The notes: generated from the sequence alone by a model not told the origin. A stretch of 6,592 bases of DNA from Thermoguttaceae bacterium (GCA_017549085.1 JAFYVO010000209.1:1-6592), one strand, 5' to 3'; positions 1 to 6,474 are shown, counted from the stretch's first letter. A program made the numbers and translations.

Positions 1-472
1 GCCATTCCGACTTCTCGTAAGGCGCTTCCCAATATTCCGGCTTGCGCATTCGGAGCGTCGCGCCGGTTCCTTCGCCGCGAATCGTCAAATTTTCGACGTT
101 CGCCGCCCGCATCAGATTGTCGCCCTTGGGAAGAAACGCCCCGGCTTTCGCGACGATTTCGACGCCCTCTTCTAAAACAAGTTCCAAGTCGCTCCGCAGG
201 GTCAACGGCGTCGTTACCCAAGGGCCGTCTTGCTTGTCGACGACGACCGTCCGCGCTCCGGAATCGATCGCCGCCTGCAGCGCCGCCGTCGAATCGGCCG
301 CGTCGAACCCAAACGCCGACGCGACGACGCGTTCCGGAACCGCCGTCGCTTGCGCCGTTTTCTCCGTTTCGACCGCGAACGCCGCGACCGTCCCAACCGT
401 TCCGCAAATCGCCGCCAACGTCGCGAATGCCGCCCAACCGCGCTTTCTTCCCTTTTTACCGTTCTTTTTCAT
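1..472 (-). CDS. Exported pectate-lyase-like right-handed beta-helix protein, N-terminal part (3' end outside window)
   Basis: Reading the minus strand from the ATG at 472-470 gives 157 codons that run off the window edge without a stop. Residues 1-33 form a signal peptide: a very basic start (MKKNGKKGRKRG), a hydrophobic Ala/Val-rich core, and a likely cleavage after Ala-Phe-Ala at 31-33. Residues 53-75 (FGFDAADSTAALQAAIDSGA) match the opening motif of pectate-lyase-3/GH28-like beta-helix proteins, in which a short helix caps the solenoid. Residues 76-141 then show successive short strands (TVVVD, LELVLEEGVEIVA, ENLTIRGEG) typical of beta-helix rungs. The family holds polygalacturonases, pectate lyases and other polysaccharide-active enzymes; the catalytic rungs lie beyond the window, so substrate and activity cannot be stated. 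A strong Shine-Dalgarno sequence fixes the start. It lies 39 nt after the ankyrin gene stop and is probably co-transcribed with it. Fold and export are fairly sure; function is open. Confidence 0.8.
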   Translation of the reverse strand, partial: MKKNGKKGRKRGWAAFATLAAICGTVGTVAAFAVETEKTAQATAVPERVVASAFGFDAADSTAALQAAIDSGARTVVVDKQDGPWVTTPLTLRSDLELVLEEGVEIVAKAGAFLPKGDNLMRAANVENLTIRGEGTGATLRMRKPEYWEAPYEKSEW

Positions 473-482
473 TTTTCGCTTT

Positions 483-489
483 CCTCCTT
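483..489 (-). promoter_or_regulatory. Ribosome binding site of the beta-helix gene
   Basis: The minus strand reads AAGGAGG, a full anti-16S match, with 10 nt before the ATG at 472. It is the strongest ribosome binding site in the window and supports this ATG as the start of a real gene although the reading frame leaves the window. Confidence 0.8.
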
Positions 490-495
490 TTTACC

Positions 496-513
496 GACGC
501 GCGACGCCGCGTC
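496..513 (-). other. Small hairpin overlapping the ankyrin stop codon
   Basis: GACGCG and CGCGTC are perfect 6-bp arms around a 6-nt loop, starting inside the TGA stop of the ankyrin gene and ending just before the beta-helix ribosome binding site. No U-tract follows (the next minus-strand bases are GGTAAAAAGGAGG), so it is not a normal terminator. It could stabilise the upstream message end or be chance in CG-rich sequence. Confidence 0.4.
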
Positions 514-2947
514 AACGTTTATCTTTCCGTTTCCGTTCGGCTCGCGCCAACCGTTTCGCTCGCAACCGTTCCCGCGTCGGCGCTTCCAACGCGTCCCGAC
601 AAGCGCGAAAGCTCGCGACGTCCAACGGCGTTTCACCGCGTCGGTTAAGCCGCGTCGGATCCGCCCCGGCTTCGAGCAAAATTTTTCCCCAGTTCGCGCC
701 GTCCCTATTTTTCGCGACATTGTGCAACGCGGTATCGCCGTTTCCGTCGGTCGCGTTTAAGTCGACGTTTCCCTTTTCCAACAACTGTTTTAATCCCCAA
801 TCGTCGAAGCGCCGCAAGATCGTATCCTTGAACGCTTTGTTTCTCAACTCTCTCGGTTCGTCGGCGTTCGCGGCAATCAAGCGAGTCTCCGTCCAGCTCC
901 AACGCCCTCTCTCCTTTTTTACGCGTTCCCGCGGCGTCTTGCCTTCCGAGTCCTTCGCGGCGACGTCGGCGCCCAATTCGAGCAAAACGCGAACGGTTTC
1001 CTCAGCCCCATTCGACGCGTCGTTTTCCGCCGCGACGTGCAACGGCGTCTTCCCTTCGCCGTCCTTCGCTCCAACGTCCGCGCCCAGAGCGACTAAAACG
1101 CGAATCGTCGACGTCGCGCCTCGTTTTGCGGCGACGTGCAACGGCGTTTCGCCGACGTTATTTGTCGCGCAAACGTTCGCGCCTAACTCGTCGCATAATA
1201 AAAGAACGCTCGCCGCGCTCTTCATTTTCGCAACAAGATGCAACGCCGTTTCGCCGTTCGCGTTCGTTTCGTCGACGTTCGAGCGCAATTTCATCAAAAG
1301 CCTGACGATTTCCAACGCGTCGTCGTCCGCCGCCGTCGTCAACGCCTTTTCGCATTCCTCGCTCGTCGCCTCGCCAACCGCGCCCAACTCGATTAAACAG
1401 CGAACCGTTTCCGTATTTCCCCGGTAACGCGCAGCAAGCAGCAACGCCGTTTCGCCGCTCGAATTCGTCGCGCCGACGTCCGCGCTTAATTCGAGCAAAA
1501 CACGAACGGCCTCGAAATTGTTATGTCGGGCGGCAATATGCAACGCCGTTTCGCCATTCCCGTCTTTCGCGTTAACGTCCGCGCCCGATTCGAGCAAAAA
1601 ACGGACGATCTCCGGCGCCCCTCCCCACGCCGCGTTACACAACGGCGCGGTTCCGTAATACGAAGTCGCGTTAACGTCCGCGCCCGACTCGACCAAATAA
1701 CGAACAAGTTCAATCGACTTCGTTTTCGCCGCAAAATGCAACGGCGTCTCGCCGTTCTTGTTTTTCGCGTCGAGGCCGGCGCCCGCATCGACCAGCAGAC
1801 GAACAATTTCAAACGCTCCAGCCTCCACCGCTCTTAATACCGCCGTTTCGCCATTCCCATCTTTCGCGTTAACATCCGCGCCGCGCTCGACTAAATAACG
1901 CAAAATTTCCGGTTTGTTCGTTTTTGCCGCGCAAAGCGCCGCCGTTTCATCGTGCCTGCCCTTAATCCCGACGTCGACGCCGCGCTCTTCGATTAAATAG
2001 CGAACGATATCCAACGCGTCGACTTCGATCGCCGCGCTTAACGCTTCTACAATATCTTCGCGCTTGCACTCGTCGTCTTTCCAACCTTCTAAATAATCGG
2101 GACGCCTTGCCAAACAGTCTTTAAAAACAGCCAAATCACCGCCGCGCGCCGCGCCGTTTATTTCCCAACGCTCCACCGGCAACCCGACTTCGTTAAGCAA
2201 ATAACGCGCCGTCTCCCAATGTCGCCCTTCCAACGCGAGCGACGTCGGCGTTCCCTTGTCGTATCTCCCCGGATAAGGGCCGGGATCGGCGCCCGCTTCC
2301 TCGATTAAATAACGGAGAATATCGAGAAAACCGTTTTCCGCCGCGACGTGCGTTAGTCTTTTATTATCGCTGGAACAGCTTTCCGGATAATGCAAGTCAA
2401 GTTCTAGGTTAACGTCCGAACCCAGCTCGACCAAATAACGAACGACGTCCAACGCGCCCGACTCGACCGCGTAAAAAATCGGCGTTTCCCCCCTAAAGGT
2501 TTCGTATTTAATCAGCTTCGCCGCGTCGTATTTCTCGACGACGCTCTTTGTCAACGCTAAGTCCCCAGTTCGCGCCGCGCAGTGAAGAATCGTTCCCCAA
2601 TTGTAGTCCGTTTCCTCGACGCGAACGCGCCGCTCCTCGACGAGATAACGAACAATCTCCCAAGCCCCGTCCCTAGCGGCGTAGACGAGCGGAACGTAGT
2701 CGGCGCCGTATTCGACTTGCGCGCCGGCTTCTTCGACCAAATAACGAACCGTCGCCAAATCTTGCCCTTCGATCGCGTTGCAAAGAATCGAGCGACGAGC
2801 TCCGTAATAGCCGCTTTTCGAATTGACGTCGAAACCGCGCTCCTCGATCCAATAACGAAGCGTCGCCAAGTCGCCCGCTCGCGCCGCTTCTTCGGGGCTA
2901 AGTCGTTTTTCCGTCTCTTGTTCCGCCGCTCGATTTTCTTCGTTCAT
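512..2947 (-). CDS. Large cytoplasmic ankyrin-repeat protein (811 aa, about 20 repeats)
   Basis: The protein is almost wholly a tandem array of roughly 33-residue ankyrin repeats, the protein-protein binding solenoid. Repeats 334-665 are closest to consensus (for example GADVNAKDGNGETALHIAA at 455-473); those from about 17 to 330 are more diverged, often with RYLVEE or RYLIEE in the second helix. A non-repeat stretch at about 670-735 (charged, Trp- and Arg-containing) breaks the array before two last repeats at 737-790. The tail (791-811) is very basic, rich in Arg and Lys. There is no signal peptide or membrane segment, so it is expected in the cytoplasm. The ATG at 2947 opens the frame but has no good Shine-Dalgarno sequence. 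It follows the GH140-like gene by 99 nt and precedes the beta-helix gene by 39 nt. Partner and role are unknown; ankyrin repeats alone do not predict function. Two repeat blocks are almost identical at DNA level, suggesting recent internal duplication. Confidence 0.93.
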   Translation of the reverse strand: MNEENRAAEQETEKRLSPEEAARAGDLATLRYWIEERGFDVNSKSGYYGARRSILCNAIEGQDLATVRYLVEEAGAQVEYGADYVPLVYAARDGAWEIVRYLVEERRVRVEETDYNWGTILHCAARTGDLALTKSVVEKYDAAKLIKYETFRGETPIFYAVESGALDVVRYLVELGSDVNLELDLHYPESCSSDNKRLTHVAAENGFLDILRYLIEEAGADPGPYPGRYDKGTPTSLALEGRHWETARYLLNEVGLPVERWEINGAARGGDLAVFKDCLARRPDYLEGWKDDECKREDIVEALSAAIEVDALDIVRYLIEERGVDVGIKGRHDETAALCAAKTNKPEILRYLVERGADVNAKDGNGETAVLRAVEAGAFEIVRLLVDAGAGLDAKNKNGETPLHFAAKTKSIELVRYLVESGADVNATSYYGTAPLCNAAWGGAPEIVRFLLESGADVNAKDGNGETALHIAARHNNFEAVRVLLELSADVGATNSSGETALLLAARYRGNTETVRCLIELGAVGEATSEECEKALTTAADDDALEIVRLLMKLRSNVDETNANGETALHLVAKMKSAASVLLLCDELGANVCATNNVGETPLHVAAKRGATSTIRVLVALGADVGAKDGEGKTPLHVAAENDASNGAEETVRVLLELGADVAAKDSEGKTPRERVKKERGRWSWTETRLIAANADEPRELRNKAFKDTILRRFDDWGLKQLLEKGNVDLNATDGNGDTALHNVAKNRDGANWGKILLEAGADPTRLNRRGETPLDVASFRACRDALEAPTRERLRAKRLARAERKRKDKR
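1544..1585 (-). repeat. Near-identical ankyrin block, copy 2 (downstream copy)
   Basis: These 42 bases match 1841-1882 at 40 of 42 positions. They encode GADVNAKDGNGETA around residues 455-468. The offset is 297 bases, exactly three 33-codon repeats. Confidence 0.8.
1841..1882 (-). repeat. Near-identical ankyrin block, copy 1 (upstream copy)
   Basis: Partner of 1544-1585. It encodes the same GADVNAKDGNGETA peptide around residues 356-369. Both differences are G/A changes on the plus strand. Confidence 0.8.
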
Positions 2948-2996
2948 CGCCGTTCTTTACTCTTCTTATTCTCTCAAAACAGTTCCGACAAGCAAG

Positions 2997-3031
2997 ACGC
3001 GCCGCCAACGTTTTTCTCGTCGGCGACGCGT
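2997..3031 (-). other. Strong intercistronic hairpin between the GH140-like and ankyrin genes
   Basis: In minus-strand RNA the arms 3031-3018 and 3010-2997 make a 14-bp stem around a 7-nt loop (AGAAAAA), starting 15 nt after the hydrolase stop. Twelve pairs are Watson-Crick and two are G-U. The same two positions would be C-A mismatches in plus-strand RNA, so the structure fits minus-strand transcription. The bases after it read CUUGCUUGU, not a proper U-tract. It may be a 3'-end stabiliser, processing site or leaky terminator lowering expression of the ankyrin and beta-helix genes. No clear promoter is visible between it and the ankyrin ATG. Confidence 0.65.
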
Positions 3032-3046
3032 TTTACTCCGCTTTAA

Positions 3047-4507
3047 TTAACGATTTCCGCTCCATTTTTTCACGCCCGGAAACGGGTAGTTCTTCGACGC
3101 GTCGTCGAGAACGAGCACCCAGTCGAGCGTTTCGCCCGGCGTCGGCGGAAGGAATGTTTGTTCGCCGGTATTTTCGAACTCGCCGATCAACCGCGCGGCG
3201 CCGGTTCGCGGGTCGAACCAAAACGCCCGAATTTTTTTCGCCTTAATGACTTCCGTTTTAACGCTAAACTTTCGCCCGAGCGGAACATAAACGAACGCGT
3301 ACGTTCCCGCTTCGTCGCGAGTCGCCGCAAAACGCCGTGTTCCGACGCCCGGAATCGAGCTCTTAACGCGGTCTTCGACAATCAGCGACGGGTCCGGAAT
3401 CCGCGTCAGGAACGGACGCGACTCGATCAACGCCTTCGCGTAACGCATTTGCGCGGCGCCGGGAGCGTCGAGCCCCTCTTTCCAACTCGTCAGCGGGCGG
3501 TTGACCTCCCATTGCGCCGGGTCTTCCGGGTCGAACATTTGCCAAATCGAATGACAGCCGTAAGTGTGCCCGAACGCGCCGGTAAACAAATCCCAATAGA
3601 TCGGGCGGCGGACGTCGGCGGCGGTCGTGTGTCCGAGATTGTCCGGATTGAACGAAACCGGGTGGTCTTCGTAAACCGGCTCGCCGTCGATCACCGGCTT
3701 AATCGGCGTTCGTTCGTAATCGCGACGCGTCCCTTCGTAAGAGTTAAATTCAAGATTATGGCCGTTTTGGCGCATATTGAAGTCGAGCCAATCGTCGTTG
3801 TGGAAGTAATCGGACGAACTCCCGCCGCCGCGCGGGTGGAACGTGCGCAGGTGCGCGCCGCCGTCCCCTTCGCTTAAGCCCCGCGCCATCGCGACGACGG
3901 TCGCCCGTTCTTCGTCGTTATCGATATTGCGGTCGCCGCCGAGAATCCAAACGACGCCTTTGTCGCGGTAACGTTCGCCGAGCCAACGCCCGTAACGCTC
4001 GGCGTTTTCCGGGTTGAAGAAGCCGCCTTCGCCCTTTTTCCACCAACGACCCCAAGTCGGGAGGAAACCGACGTACATGCCGCGCTTGTTCGCTTCCTCG
4101 ACGACGAAATCAACGCCGTCCCAATAATCGTCGTTCGCGCCGGGGCCGAGCGCCGGTTCGAGCGACTTCAAATCTTTAAACGGCAAGAAACCGTAAGCAT
4201 TCGGCTGCGACGGGCCGTCGAGTTCCGCGATCGCGACCGCTTGAACGACCGTATACCCTAACTTTTGCCGATTATCGAGATAGCGAATCGCCTCGTCGCG
4301 GTTCAGTCGATGGAAGAGTTCCCAAGCCGTGTCGCCGAGCCAAAAGAAGGGCGCGCCGTCTTCGGTCGTTAAAAACCGCCCGTTTTCGCTAACTTTAAGA
4401 CGCGGCAGATTTTCCGCCGCTTGAACGCTCGCGGTTCCGAACGCGACCGTCGCTAAAAGCGCGCAAGTCGTCGCGAAAAAATTTCGTTTCTTCGTATTTT
4501 TTTGCAT
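3047..4507 (-). CDS. Secreted DUF4038-family glycoside hydrolase (GH140/apiosidase-like)
   Basis: This 486-aa protein starts with a signal peptide (basic MQKNTKKR, hydrophobic core, likely cleavage near Val-Gln-Ala at 28-30). Residues 35-375 match the DUF4038 TIM-barrel family: [15 protein letters not shown] (54-68), a GYTVVQAVA strand (84-92), WILGGDRN (187-194), [14 protein letters not shown] (223-236), [13 protein letters not shown] (271-283) and [16 protein letters not shown] (310-325). Asp192 and Glu276 lie in the two conserved motifs expected to hold the catalytic acid pair; this is by analogy with characterised GH140 apiosidases, which remove apiose side chains from the pectin rhamnogalacturonan-II. 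Residues about 380-475 look like the small C-terminal beta domain usually paired with DUF4038 (PF12904-type). Length is normal for the family. It has its own promoter and ribosome binding site. DUF4038 proteins are diverse, so the family is confident but apiose specificity is not. It is probably periplasmic or secreted. Confidence 0.9.
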   Translation of the reverse strand: MQKNTKKRNFFATTCALLATVAFGTASVQAAENLPRLKVSENGRFLTTEDGAPFFWLGDTAWELFHRLNRDEAIRYLDNRQKLGYTVVQAVAIAELDGPSQPNAYGFLPFKDLKSLEPALGPGANDDYWDGVDFVVEEANKRGMYVGFLPTWGRWWKKGEGGFFNPENAERYGRWLGERYRDKGVVWILGGDRNIDNDEERATVVAMARGLSEGDGGAHLRTFHPRGGGSSSDYFHNDDWLDFNMRQNGHNLEFNSYEGTRRDYERTPIKPVIDGEPVYEDHPVSFNPDNLGHTTAADVRRPIYWDLFTGAFGHTYGCHSIWQMFDPEDPAQWEVNRPLTSWKEGLDAPGAAQMRYAKALIESRPFLTRIPDPSLIVEDRVKSSIPGVGTRRFAATRDEAGTYAFVYVPLGRKFSVKTEVIKAKKIRAFWFDPRTGAARLIGEFENTGEQTFLPPTPGETLDWVLVLDDASKNYPFPGVKKWSGNR

Positions 4508-4515
4508 CGACGTTA

Positions 4516-4521
4516 TCCTTT
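4516..4521 (-). promoter_or_regulatory. Ribosome binding site of the GH140-like gene
   Basis: The minus strand reads AAAGGA with 8 nt before the ATG at 4507, supporting that start and placing the signal peptide at the N terminus. Confidence 0.7.
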
Positions 4522-4547
4522 CTTAGGCTCGAAGGCCCTCGCGCTTT

Positions 4548-4576
4548 ATTGTAAAGGAAACGCCGACGAAAATCAA
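4548..4576 (-). promoter_or_regulatory. Sigma70-type promoter for the GH140-like gene
   Basis: On the minus strand, TTGATT (4576-4571) and TACAAT (4553-4548) stand 17 bp apart, with four of six and five of six matches to the -35 and -10 consensus. It lies between the lipoprotein terminator and the hydrolase ribosome binding site, giving a predicted leader of roughly 35 nt. The position and spacing make it convincing by eye; planctomycete promoters are less well defined than those of E. coli. Confidence 0.65.
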
Positions 4577-4596
4577 GCGAACGGCGCGTTTTCAAG

Positions 4597-4655
4597 AAAA
4601 AAACGCCGAAACGCTCGTCCCGCGGTTCAAACCGGAGGCGCGCGTTTCGGCGTTT
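4597..4655 (-). terminator. Rho-independent terminator of the lipoprotein gene
   Basis: AAACGCCGAAACGC and GCGTTTCGGCGTTT form a perfect 14-bp stem (4655-4642 with 4614-4601). The 27-nt loop itself holds a small CGGT/ACCG hairpin. On the minus strand the stem runs straight into seven T residues (4603-4597; the last three belong to the stem), the classic intrinsic terminator form. It begins 36 nt after the lipoprotein stop. The plus strand has no T-tract after the stem, so it acts in one direction. Confidence 0.88.
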
Positions 4656-4691
4656 CGGAGTCTTAACCTCGTTTAACGCAAGGACTTTCGA

Positions 4692-5183
4692 TTAAAGTTC
4701 GAAGTTGAAGACGTTTTGTTTCGGATTGTCGGTAACCGTCGCCGAAAGGGTCGTCGTCGCCGCGCTCGAATATTCTTCTGGAACCAAGTTCGCGCCGACA
4801 GAACCGCTGTTTTCCTTCATACCGCGCTTCGCTTTGATCTCTTGGTATTCGTCGTCCGTGATTTCCCCCGCCTTGAGGCGTTCCAAATCTTCGTCGACGA
4901 CCGTTTCGCGCTTCGAGATCGTTACCTTGTATTCGCCCGGTTTCAAGCCTTCGCCGACGGAACCGCTGTTCGCCGAGTATTCGCCCTTTTCGTTCGTCGT
5001 CGCCGCGCCGCTTTCCGCGCCTTGACCTTGAGCGACAAACGTAACGATAGCCCCCGCCAACGGCGCCCCGTCGAGCGTAACGACGCCCGTCGTCTTGCGG
5101 TAACCCAAGTCTTTGCCGCAACCGGAAACCAAAATCGCGCTCGCCGCGAACGCCAACAACATCAGCGTTTTCATCTTCATCAT
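4692..5183 (-). CDS. Small lipoprotein, transthyretin/carboxypeptidase-regulatory-like, with SHOCT-like insert
   Basis: The chosen start is the ATG at 5183, which has AGGAG 8 nt upstream and places the signal sequence at the N terminus, giving 163 aa. Residues 1-22 are a lipoprotein signal (MMKMK, hydrophobic core, lipobox VSGC with Cys22 as the lipidated residue). Residues 29-90 (GVVTLDGAPLAGAIVTFV, then NEKGEYS and PGEYKVTISK) fit the small beta-sandwich of carboxypeptidase-regulatory/transthyretin-like domains, common in planctomycete lipoproteins next to DUF1559 genes. Residues 97-120 (core LERLKAGEITDDEYQEIK) resemble a SHOCT helical motif set into this fold. NSGSVG appears on both sides of it, at 72-77 and 125-130. 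The C-terminal part (LVPEEYSSAATTTLSATV) is the usual last strand region. It is likely anchored in a cell-envelope membrane. Its role is unknown; the neighbour suggests work with the pseudopilin-like protein. No own promoter was recognised, so expression may depend on readthrough. Confidence 0.88.
   Translation of the reverse strand: MMKMKTLMLLAFAASAILVSGCGKDLGYRKTTGVVTLDGAPLAGAIVTFVAQGQGAESGAATTNEKGEYSANSGSVGEGLKPGEYKVTISKRETVVDEDLERLKAGEITDDEYQEIKAKRGMKENSGSVGANLVPEEYSSAATTTLSATVTDNPKQNVFNFEL
4793..4811 (-). repeat. Direct repeat in the lipoprotein gene, downstream copy
   Basis: These 19 bases match 4952-4970 with one difference and encode NSGSVG at residues 125-130. The two copies bracket the SHOCT-like insert. 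Confidence 0.75.
4952..4970 (-). repeat. Direct repeat in the lipoprotein gene, upstream copy
   Basis: Partner of 4793-4811, 159 bases (53 codons) away. It encodes NSGSVG at residues 72-77. The peptide resemblance continues beyond the DNA repeat (EGLKPGEY against ANLVPEEY). Confidence 0.75.
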
Positions 5184-5191
5184 CGTTTTTT

Positions 5192-5196
5192 CTCCT
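5192..5196 (-). promoter_or_regulatory. Ribosome binding site that fixes the lipoprotein start
   Basis: The minus strand reads TAGGAGA; AGGAG ends 8 nt before the ATG at 5183. This rules in the ATG at 5183 over the in-frame ATG at 5258, which would add 25 non-signal-like residues. Confidence 0.8.
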
Positions 5197-5277
5197 AACG
5201 GTCGACTCGCGCCGTCCCGCATCTCTTGCTCGATTGAAAAAACGACGCCGCCGACCAAAGTCCGCGACGCCGTTGCG

Positions 5278-5312
5278 AAAAGCGTTGGGAAGGTTAAACG
5301 CCTTCCCGCGCG
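5278..5312 (-). terminator. Terminator or attenuator after the DUF1559 gene
   Basis: GGGAAGG and CCTTCCC form a perfect 7-bp stem with a 7-nt loop (5307-5287). It can be extended by GCG/CGC across a small internal bulge and is followed on the minus strand by TTTT at 5281-5278. It starts within about 15 nt of the DUF1559 stop. The U-tract is short, so partial readthrough to the lipoprotein gene is plausible. Confidence 0.6.
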
Positions 5313-5322
5313 CCGTTATGTA

Positions 5323-6435
5323 TTAGAGGGTCGCGTTCGTTTCGCCGCCCGCGATGGAGCCGAGAGCGCCCCAGACGCCGTACGGGGATTTCCCGCCGTA
5401 GTCTTGCGGACGATCTTTGTTCGTCGCGACGTCGTCGGCCGATTTCGATTGATCGCCTGCGTCGACCGTTTCGCTAATGAAGCGAACCGAACCGTCGACG
5501 AAGACCGTGTTGACGCCGCCCGAGTGGTTGCTCGACGCGGCGGTGATACACCAGTCTTCGGCGTTCCCGTTCGCGCAGGACGGGGAGTTCGGCGGGAGAA
5601 TCGCGAAGTACGGCGTGTAGTTGCCGTTCGCGTCCGCCCAACGGCAACCTTGACGCCAGTGCGAACCGGTCGTGTCGACCGAAGTGCCCGAAACGAATTC
5701 GCCGTTCGAGCCGCGAACCGCCGCGCAGTTCACCGGTTTGAAACCGAGGTTCGGCCAGCTCGTCGGGGAAGAACCGTAGTTGCCGCCAAGCGTCGCGATG
5801 CCGCCCTTAACGCGCGTCGAGGTGTTGCCGCCCCCCATCACCGCTTCGCTGAACGCCATCGAGTTCGACGTGCCGTCGGTGATGTGCGCGACGGAAACCG
5901 CCGCCGCGTCGCCGTCCGAACCGAAACCGCGGTGTTCGTCCCATTCCCAACCTTTCGCGAGGTCGCCCGCGCAGATACGGTAGCTCGTCCCGCAGACCGC
6001 GCCTTCCGGACGTTTCGCGTTCCCGTCCGACGGGCAGTGGAACGCCGTAACGTTTTTGCACCACGGCATCGTCGCGCTTTCCGACCACGGAGCGTGGCCG
6101 TCGCCGATCGCTTTGATCACTTCTTCGTGCATCGCGTTTTGTTCCATATAAGGAAGCATCACGGAGAAGCAAGAGAAGCGCGTCCAGTTGCCGTTCCCGC
6201 TATATTTCGACTTCAAGAACTTTTGCCCGGAAAGGTTCGGGAAGTAGCCTTGAACGTCGTGGAAGTTTTGCGCGGCCAAACCGAGTTGTTTCAGTTGGTT
6301 CGTGCATTGCATACGACGCGCCGCTTCGCGCGCCGCTTGAACCGCCGGAAGAAGAAGACCAATCAAAATACCGATGATCGCGATAACGACCAACAGCTCG
6401 ACGAGGGTGAAACCTCGTTTCGTCGATTTCGACAT
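5323..6435 (-). CDS. DUF1559 pseudopilin-like protein (H-x9-DG family)
   Basis: This 370-aa protein begins with a type IV pilin-like leader: MSKSTKRG then [18 protein letters not shown]. The expected prepilin peptidase cut is after Gly8, with Glu13 as the +5 glutamate. The hydrophobic helix to about residue 29 is followed by [23 protein letters not shown], the family signature. FHCPSDGN lies at 132-139. Near the C terminus, [13 protein letters not shown] places His304 nine residues before Asp314-Gly315, the H-x9-DG motif of planctomycete pseudopilin-like proteins. The end ([14 protein letters not shown]) is also typical. Length is normal and the frame intact. Such proteins occur in many paralogues per planctomycete genome; they are thought to be envelope- or secretion-related, but their role is not established. 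The start has AAAGG 8 nt upstream. The lipoprotein gene follows after a short hairpin, the common pairing. Confidence 0.95.
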   Translation of the reverse strand: MSKSTKRGFTLVELLVVIAIIGILIGLLLPAVQAAREAARRMQCTNQLKQLGLAAQNFHDVQGYFPNLSGQKFLKSKYSGNGNWTRFSCFSVMLPYMEQNAMHEEVIKAIGDGHAPWSESATMPWCKNVTAFHCPSDGNAKRPEGAVCGTSYRICAGDLAKGWEWDEHRGFGSDGDAAAVSVAHITDGTSNSMAFSEAVMGGGNTSTRVKGGIATLGGNYGSSPTSWPNLGFKPVNCAAVRGSNGEFVSGTSVDTTGSHWRQGCRWADANGNYTPYFAILPPNSPSCANGNAEDWCITAASSNHSGGVNTVFVDGSVRFISETVDAGDQSKSADDVATNKDRPQDYGGKSPYGVWGALGSIAGGETNATL

Positions 6436-6443
6436 TGACTCAA

Positions 6444-6448
6444 CCTTT
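6444..6448 (-). promoter_or_regulatory. Ribosome binding site of the DUF1559 gene
   Basis: The minus strand reads AAAGG, 8 nt before the ATG at 6435. It is moderate in strength but well placed, and the leader peptide motif begins exactly at this ATG. Confidence 0.65.
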
Positions 6449-6454
6449 CAAATG

Positions 6455-6468
6455 TTTACGATCGTAAA
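6455..6468 (-). promoter_or_regulatory. 14-bp perfect palindrome, possible operator, ahead of the DUF1559 gene
   Basis: TTTACGATCGTAAA reads the same on both strands. It lies directly after a possible -10 element and just before the ribosome binding site, where a repressor site would act. As RNA it could form a 5-bp stem with a GAUC loop. The site is certain as sequence; its function is inferred. Confidence 0.5.
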
Positions 6469-6474
6469 ATAATA
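6469..6474 (-). promoter_or_regulatory. Possible -10 element for the DUF1559 gene
   Basis: TATTAT on the minus strand has five of six matches to the -10 consensus in a locally AT-rich stretch. The best partner 18 bp upstream (TTCGCG) is a poor -35, so this is tentative. Another weak candidate is TTGAGC with GACAAT, 18 bp apart, around 6580-6552. Confidence 0.25.

Noticed and set aside
42..1427. Long plus-strand open frame (461 codons) opposite the ankyrin and beta-helix genes
   Set aside because: It crosses two well-supported minus-strand genes, its translation is Ser/Ala/Arg/Phe-rich with no domain, and strong GC codon bias in the real genes removes stops from the opposite strand.
1400..2000. 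Regular repeats of about 99 bases that could suggest a repeat array such as CRISPR
   Set aside because: The period equals 33 codons, the repeats are diverged, and the translation is a continuous ankyrin array.
2948..2996. Promoter for the ankyrin gene
   Set aside because: The best pairs on the minus strand (for example TTGTCG with TAAGAA) match only about half of the consensus, so none is reported.
5184..5258. N-terminal extension of the lipoprotein from the ATG at 5258
   Set aside because: It would put 25 residues before the lipoprotein signal and ignore the well-spaced AGGAG ahead of the ATG at 5183.
5113..6438. Long plus-strand open frame (441 codons) opposite the DUF1559 gene
   Set aside because: The translation is an Arg/Val/Ala-rich shadow of the DUF1559 codons and has no recognisable domain or ribosome binding site.
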